This document shows positions 5,797-8,328 of a stretch of 8,328 nucleotides of DNA, one piece after another. The notes beneath the pieces were generated by a model. It did not search any database, had not been told where the DNA came from, and worked only from the letters and a program-made list of their open reading frames with translations. Made by a program: the position numbers and the translations under genes. The stretch lies in assembly GCA_028290765.1 (NCBI GenBank), contig JAQGJF010000167.1, positions 1 to 8,328 of the forward strand, read 5' to 3'. Every line of letters begins with the position of its first letter. Position 1 is the first letter of the stretch. Source of the DNA: Tardiphaga sp. (GTDB taxonomy: Bacteria > Pseudomonadota > Alphaproteobacteria > Rhizobiales > Xanthobacteraceae).

Positions 5797-8027
5797 ACGC
5801 CCCCATCATTCTCGACCGTCGCCGCGTGCTGGCCGGCGGTGGCGCGTTGATCGTCAGCTTCTCGCTCAGCGGTGCAATGGCGCAGGACGCTGCTGCGCCG
5901 ATGGCGGCGCCGGCACCGAAACCGCCCGGCAGCCTGAAGGATGCGCCATTCCTGGATTCCTGGATCCGCATCGATGCCGACGGCGGGGTTACCGTGTTCA
6001 CCGGCAAGGCCGAACTCGGCCAGGGTTTCAAGACCGCCGCGCAGCAGATCGCCGCCGAGGAACTCGACGTTGCGTTCGAATCGCTCAAGGTCATCACCGC
6101 CGATACAAAGTTGACCGCCAATGAAGGCTATACTTCCGGCAGTCATTCGATGCAGGACAGCGGCGTCGCCATTCAGAACGCCGCCGCCCAGGTGCGCGCA
6201 CTCCTGATCGCGGAGGCGGCGCGGCGCTTCGAGCTGCCGGCCGAAAATCTCAAGACCGAAAACGCGGCGGTCCTGGCGCCCGACGGTCGGCGTCTGGGTT
6301 ATGGCGAGCTCGTCGCCGGCGACATGCTGCATATCGAGGCGCAGCCGAAATCGAAACTGAAGGACCCCGCGACCTACAAGGTGATGAACCAGCCGATTCA
6401 GCGGGTCGATATTCCGGCCAAGGTCACCGGCGGCGCCGCCTATGTGCAGGATATGCGGCCGGAGGGGATGGTGCATGCCCGCATCGTGCCGCCGCCGAGT
6501 TACGGCGCGCAGATCGTCGAGTGCGACACCGCGGCGGTCGAAAAGATGCCGGGCGTCGTCAAGGTGGTCCGCGACGGCAACTTCCTGGCGGTGGTGGCCG
6601 GCAAGGAGTTCCTGGCGATCAAGGCCATGAACGCACTCGCGGCGGCGACCAAATGGCGGGAGGCTGCCAGCCTGCCGAAGCAGGACGATCTGCCCCGCAT
6701 GTTGCTCGGCCTGCCGTCGCAGGACAAGACCATCTTCGAGCAGAGCAATCCTTCGGCCGTTGGCAAAAAGACCATCGAGGCCACCTATACGCGGCCCTAT
6801 CAGTCGCATGGTTCGATCGGACCATCCTGCGCGGTGGCACAACAGGTCGATGGCGCGATGACGGTGTGGACCCACACCCAGGGCGTCTATCCCGATCGGG
6901 CGGCGATCGCGGAAATGCTGCGGGTGCCGCCGGCCAAGGTGCGCCTGATCCATGTCGAAGGATCTGGCTGCTACGGCCATAACGGCGCCGACGATGCCGC
7001 CGCCGACGCCGCTTTGATCGCCCGCGCGCTGCCCGGCGTGCCGGTGCGCGTGCAATGGACGCGCGAACAGGAACAGGCCTGGGAGCCGTTCGGACCGGCG
7101 ATGGTCACGAAGCTGAAGGCCTCGCTGGACGACAGCGGCGCCATTGCCGACTGGCATTTCGAAGTCTGGAGCAACACCCATTCGATGCGGCCGGGCGGCG
7201 CCGGCTCGTTGCTGGCCGCCCAGCACATGGCGCAGCCGTTCAAGGTGCCCGATCCAAAACCGTTGCCGCTGCCGGAAGGCGGCGGCGATCGCAACGCCAT
7301 TCCGATCTACAAATTCCCCAATGCCCAGGTCGTGCATCATTTCATCCCGGCGATGCCGCTGCGGATCTCGGCGATGCGCGCGCTCGGTGCCTATCACAAC
7401 GTGTTCTCGATCGAGAGTTTCATGGATGAGCTCGCCACCGCGGCCGGCGCCGATCCGGTCGAGTTCCGGCTGAGGCATCTCGACGATCCGCGCGGGCGCG
7501 ACGTCATCGCCATGGCGGCGCAGCGCTTCGGCTGGCAGAAGGGCCAGAAGGCGCCGCTGGGTCGCGGCTACGGCTTTGCCTTTGCGCGCTACAAGAATCT
7601 CGCCGCCTATTGCGCCATTGCCACCGAGATCGAGGTCAACACCGAGACCGGCCGGCCACGCCTGGAGCGGGCGGTCGCCGCGGTCGACAGCGGCCAGGTG
7701 GTCAATCCGGACGGCCTGATCAACCAGATCGAAGGCGCCATCATCCAGTCGATGAGCTGGACGCTATATGAGAGCGTCTCGTTCGACGATACGAGAATCA
7801 CCAGCGTCGACTGGCAGACCTATCCGATCCTGCGTTTCAACGCGGTGCCGGACAGCATCGACGTCCACGTCATCAACCGGCCGGGCCAGCCGTTCCTGGG
7901 CAGCGGCGAAACCGGCCAGGGTCCGGCGGCAGCCGCGATCGCCAACGCCATCACCAACGCCACCGGCAAACGCCTGCGCGACCTGCCGCTGACGCGGAAG
8001 CGCATCAAGGACGCGATTGATGCGTGA
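5793..8027 (+). CDS. Tat-exported molybdopterin-binding catalytic subunit, xanthine dehydrogenase/IorB-type family
   Basis: This 744-residue catalytic subunit binds the Mo-pterin cofactor. It starts with a twin-arginine signal (Arg9-Arg10-Arg11, hydrophobic residues 13-27, likely cleavage after Ala-Met-Ala30), so the folded enzyme is sent to the periplasm. Family motifs in order are: GKAELGQG (71-78) and SGSHSMQDSG (115-124); the RVDIPAKVTGGAAYVQD segment (204-220); SHGSIGPSCA (338-347); GSGCYGHNGADD (390-401); RALGAYHN (529-536); and the C-terminal GSGETGQGP with Glu706, the position of the catalytic base. Size and motif set match the single-chain IorB or aldehyde dehydrogenase large subunits rather than bacterial XdhB. 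AAGGAG at 5781-5786 supports the ATG at 5793; the same frame is open further upstream but overlaps the small-subunit gene and is not used. Substrate is unknown: an aldehyde or an N-heterocycle are the usual options. No damage is seen. Confidence 0.93.
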   Translation: MNAPIILDRRRVLAGGGALIVSFSLSGAMAQDAAAPMAAPAPKPPGSLKDAPFLDSWIRIDADGGVTVFTGKAELGQGFKTAAQQIAAEELDVAFESLKVITADTKLTANEGYTSGSHSMQDSGVAIQNAAAQVRALLIAEAARRFELPAENLKTENAAVLAPDGRRLGYGELVAGDMLHIEAQPKSKLKDPATYKVMNQPIQRVDIPAKVTGGAAYVQDMRPEGMVHARIVPPPSYGAQIVECDTAAVEKMPGVVKVVRDGNFLAVVAGKEFLAIKAMNALAAATKWREAASLPKQDDLPRMLLGLPSQDKTIFEQSNPSAVGKKTIEATYTRPYQSHGSIGPSCAVAQQVDGAMTVWTHTQGVYPDRAAIAEMLRVPPAKVRLIHVEGSGCYGHNGADDAAADAALIARALPGVPVRVQWTREQEQAWEPFGPAMVTKLKASLDDSGAIADWHFEVWSNTHSMRPGGAGSLLAAQHMAQPFKVPDPKPLPLPEGGGDRNAIPIYKFPNAQVVHHFIPAMPLRISAMRALGAYHNVFSIESFMDELATAAGADPVEFRLRHLDDPRGRDVIAMAAQRFGWQKGQKAPLGRGYGFAFARYKNLAAYCAIATEIEVNTETGRPRLERAVAAVDSGQVVNPDGLINQIEGAIIQSMSWTLYESVSFDDTRITSVDWQTYPILRFNAVPDSIDVHVINRPGQPFLGSGETGQGPAAAAIANAITNATGKRLRDLPLTRKRIKDAIDA

Positions 8028-8040
8028 GGTGTAAACCTCT

Positions 8041-8054
8041 CCCCGCGCGCGGGG
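8041..8054 (+). terminator. GC palindrome just after the molybdenum operon
   Basis: CCCCGCGCGCGGGG is a perfect 14-nt palindrome, 13 bp after the stop codon of the large subunit. In RNA it could form a short, very stable hairpin, and GTTCTTCTTACT (8079-8090) lies some way downstream. There is no adjacent T-run, so it may equally be one of the 'ctctcccc' type intergenic palindromes common in these genomes, or a Rho-independent stop of low efficiency. Confidence 0.35.
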
Positions 8055-8120
8055 CAGGGCTATCGCCTATGGCGCGTTCTTCTTACTGCGTTCGTGATTT
8101 GAGTGCCGACAAGTTGTGAT

Positions 8121-8275
8121 CCCTCCCCCTTGTGGGGTCCGATCGAGCTTTGCTCGATCGTGGTCGGCCGAGCGACGCGGAGGCCGGGGTGGGGGTCCAC
8201 TCGGGCGGGTCTCTCTGTAGCTCACCCCCACCCGACCGGCCTACCGGCCGGCCACCCTCCCCTCATGGGGGAAGG
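8121..8275. repeat. Nested inverted-repeat element, about 155 bp, non-coding
   Basis: The ends are imperfect inverted repeats: 8121-8137 against 8259-8275 match at 14 of 17 positions (CCCTCCCCCTTG type). Inside lie a perfect 9-bp hairpin with TTT loop (8140-8160) and a perfect 10-bp inverted repeat, GGGTGGGGGT at 8187-8196 and ACCCCCACCC at 8224-8233. The whole segment can fold into one branched structure. It resembles short non-coding intergenic repeats I remember from Bradyrhizobium-like genomes. Both flanks carry the dinucleotide AT, which could be a target duplication or chance. Nothing else is recognised in the 300 bp from 8028 to the window end. Confidence 0.6.
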
Positions 8276-8328
8276 ATAAGGATGTGTCGCGGCTACCGCT
8301 CTTTTCTTCTGCATTCGCCCAGCCGCGC

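Noticed and set aside
5586..7478. Long open frame of 630 codons on the - strand
   Set aside because: It lies wholly opposite the small and large subunits of the molybdenum enzyme, is His/Arg/Gly-rich without any family motif, and is explained by the GC-skewed codon use of the + strand genes.
1..8328. CRISPR array, tRNA, rRNA or transposase gene
   Set aside because: No regularly spaced repeats, cloverleaf, rRNA segment or transposase-like coding sequence was seen on reading the window.

Overview
This 8.3 kb window is GC-rich with the strong third-position GC bias of a large alphaproteobacterial chromosome. The palindromic repeats between genes and the gene families present fit the Bradyrhizobium/Rhodopseudomonas group best. 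That placement is inferred from style and remembered families, not from a marker gene. All genes read on the + strand.

Layout. Bases 1-1467 are the C-terminal two thirds of a copper-type P1B ATPase that enters from outside the window. A 297-bp gap (1468-1764) follows, holding a dispersed-type inverted-repeat element, two hairpins and a GTATAC-centred palindrome that could be an operator. Next come two exported proteins only a few bases apart: an LVIVD-repeat protein of unknown function (1765-3210) and a small Cys-containing protein I do not recognise (3232-3774). A strong two-part hairpin (3784-3823) closes this pair. After two short palindromes comes a tightly overlapping three-gene operon: a triheme cytochrome c (3931-5296), a [2Fe-2S] subunit (5293-5796) and a Tat-exported molybdopterin-binding catalytic subunit (5793-8027). 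The last 300 bp hold a GC palindrome and a roughly 155-bp nested inverted-repeat element, with no gene.

How the genes work together. The last three genes have the make-up of a periplasmic molybdenum hydroxylase/aldehyde oxidoreductase that lacks a FAD subunit. Substrate would be oxidised at the Mo centre, electrons would pass through two [2Fe-2S] clusters to the three c-type hemes, and then to the respiratory chain. The substrate cannot be read from sequence. The ATG/TGA overlaps between the three genes indicate translational coupling.

The most notable anomaly is a one-base insertion in the cytochrome gene, in a CCCC run at 4303-4306. It breaks the reading frame between heme 1 and heme 2, while both flanks are well conserved in their own frames. 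It is either a sequence error, a recent inactivation, or, much less likely, a tolerated +1 slip at a CCC-C site. The second notable unit is the pair of exported proteins of unknown function, which looks like its own transcription unit and is the best candidate here for something undescribed.
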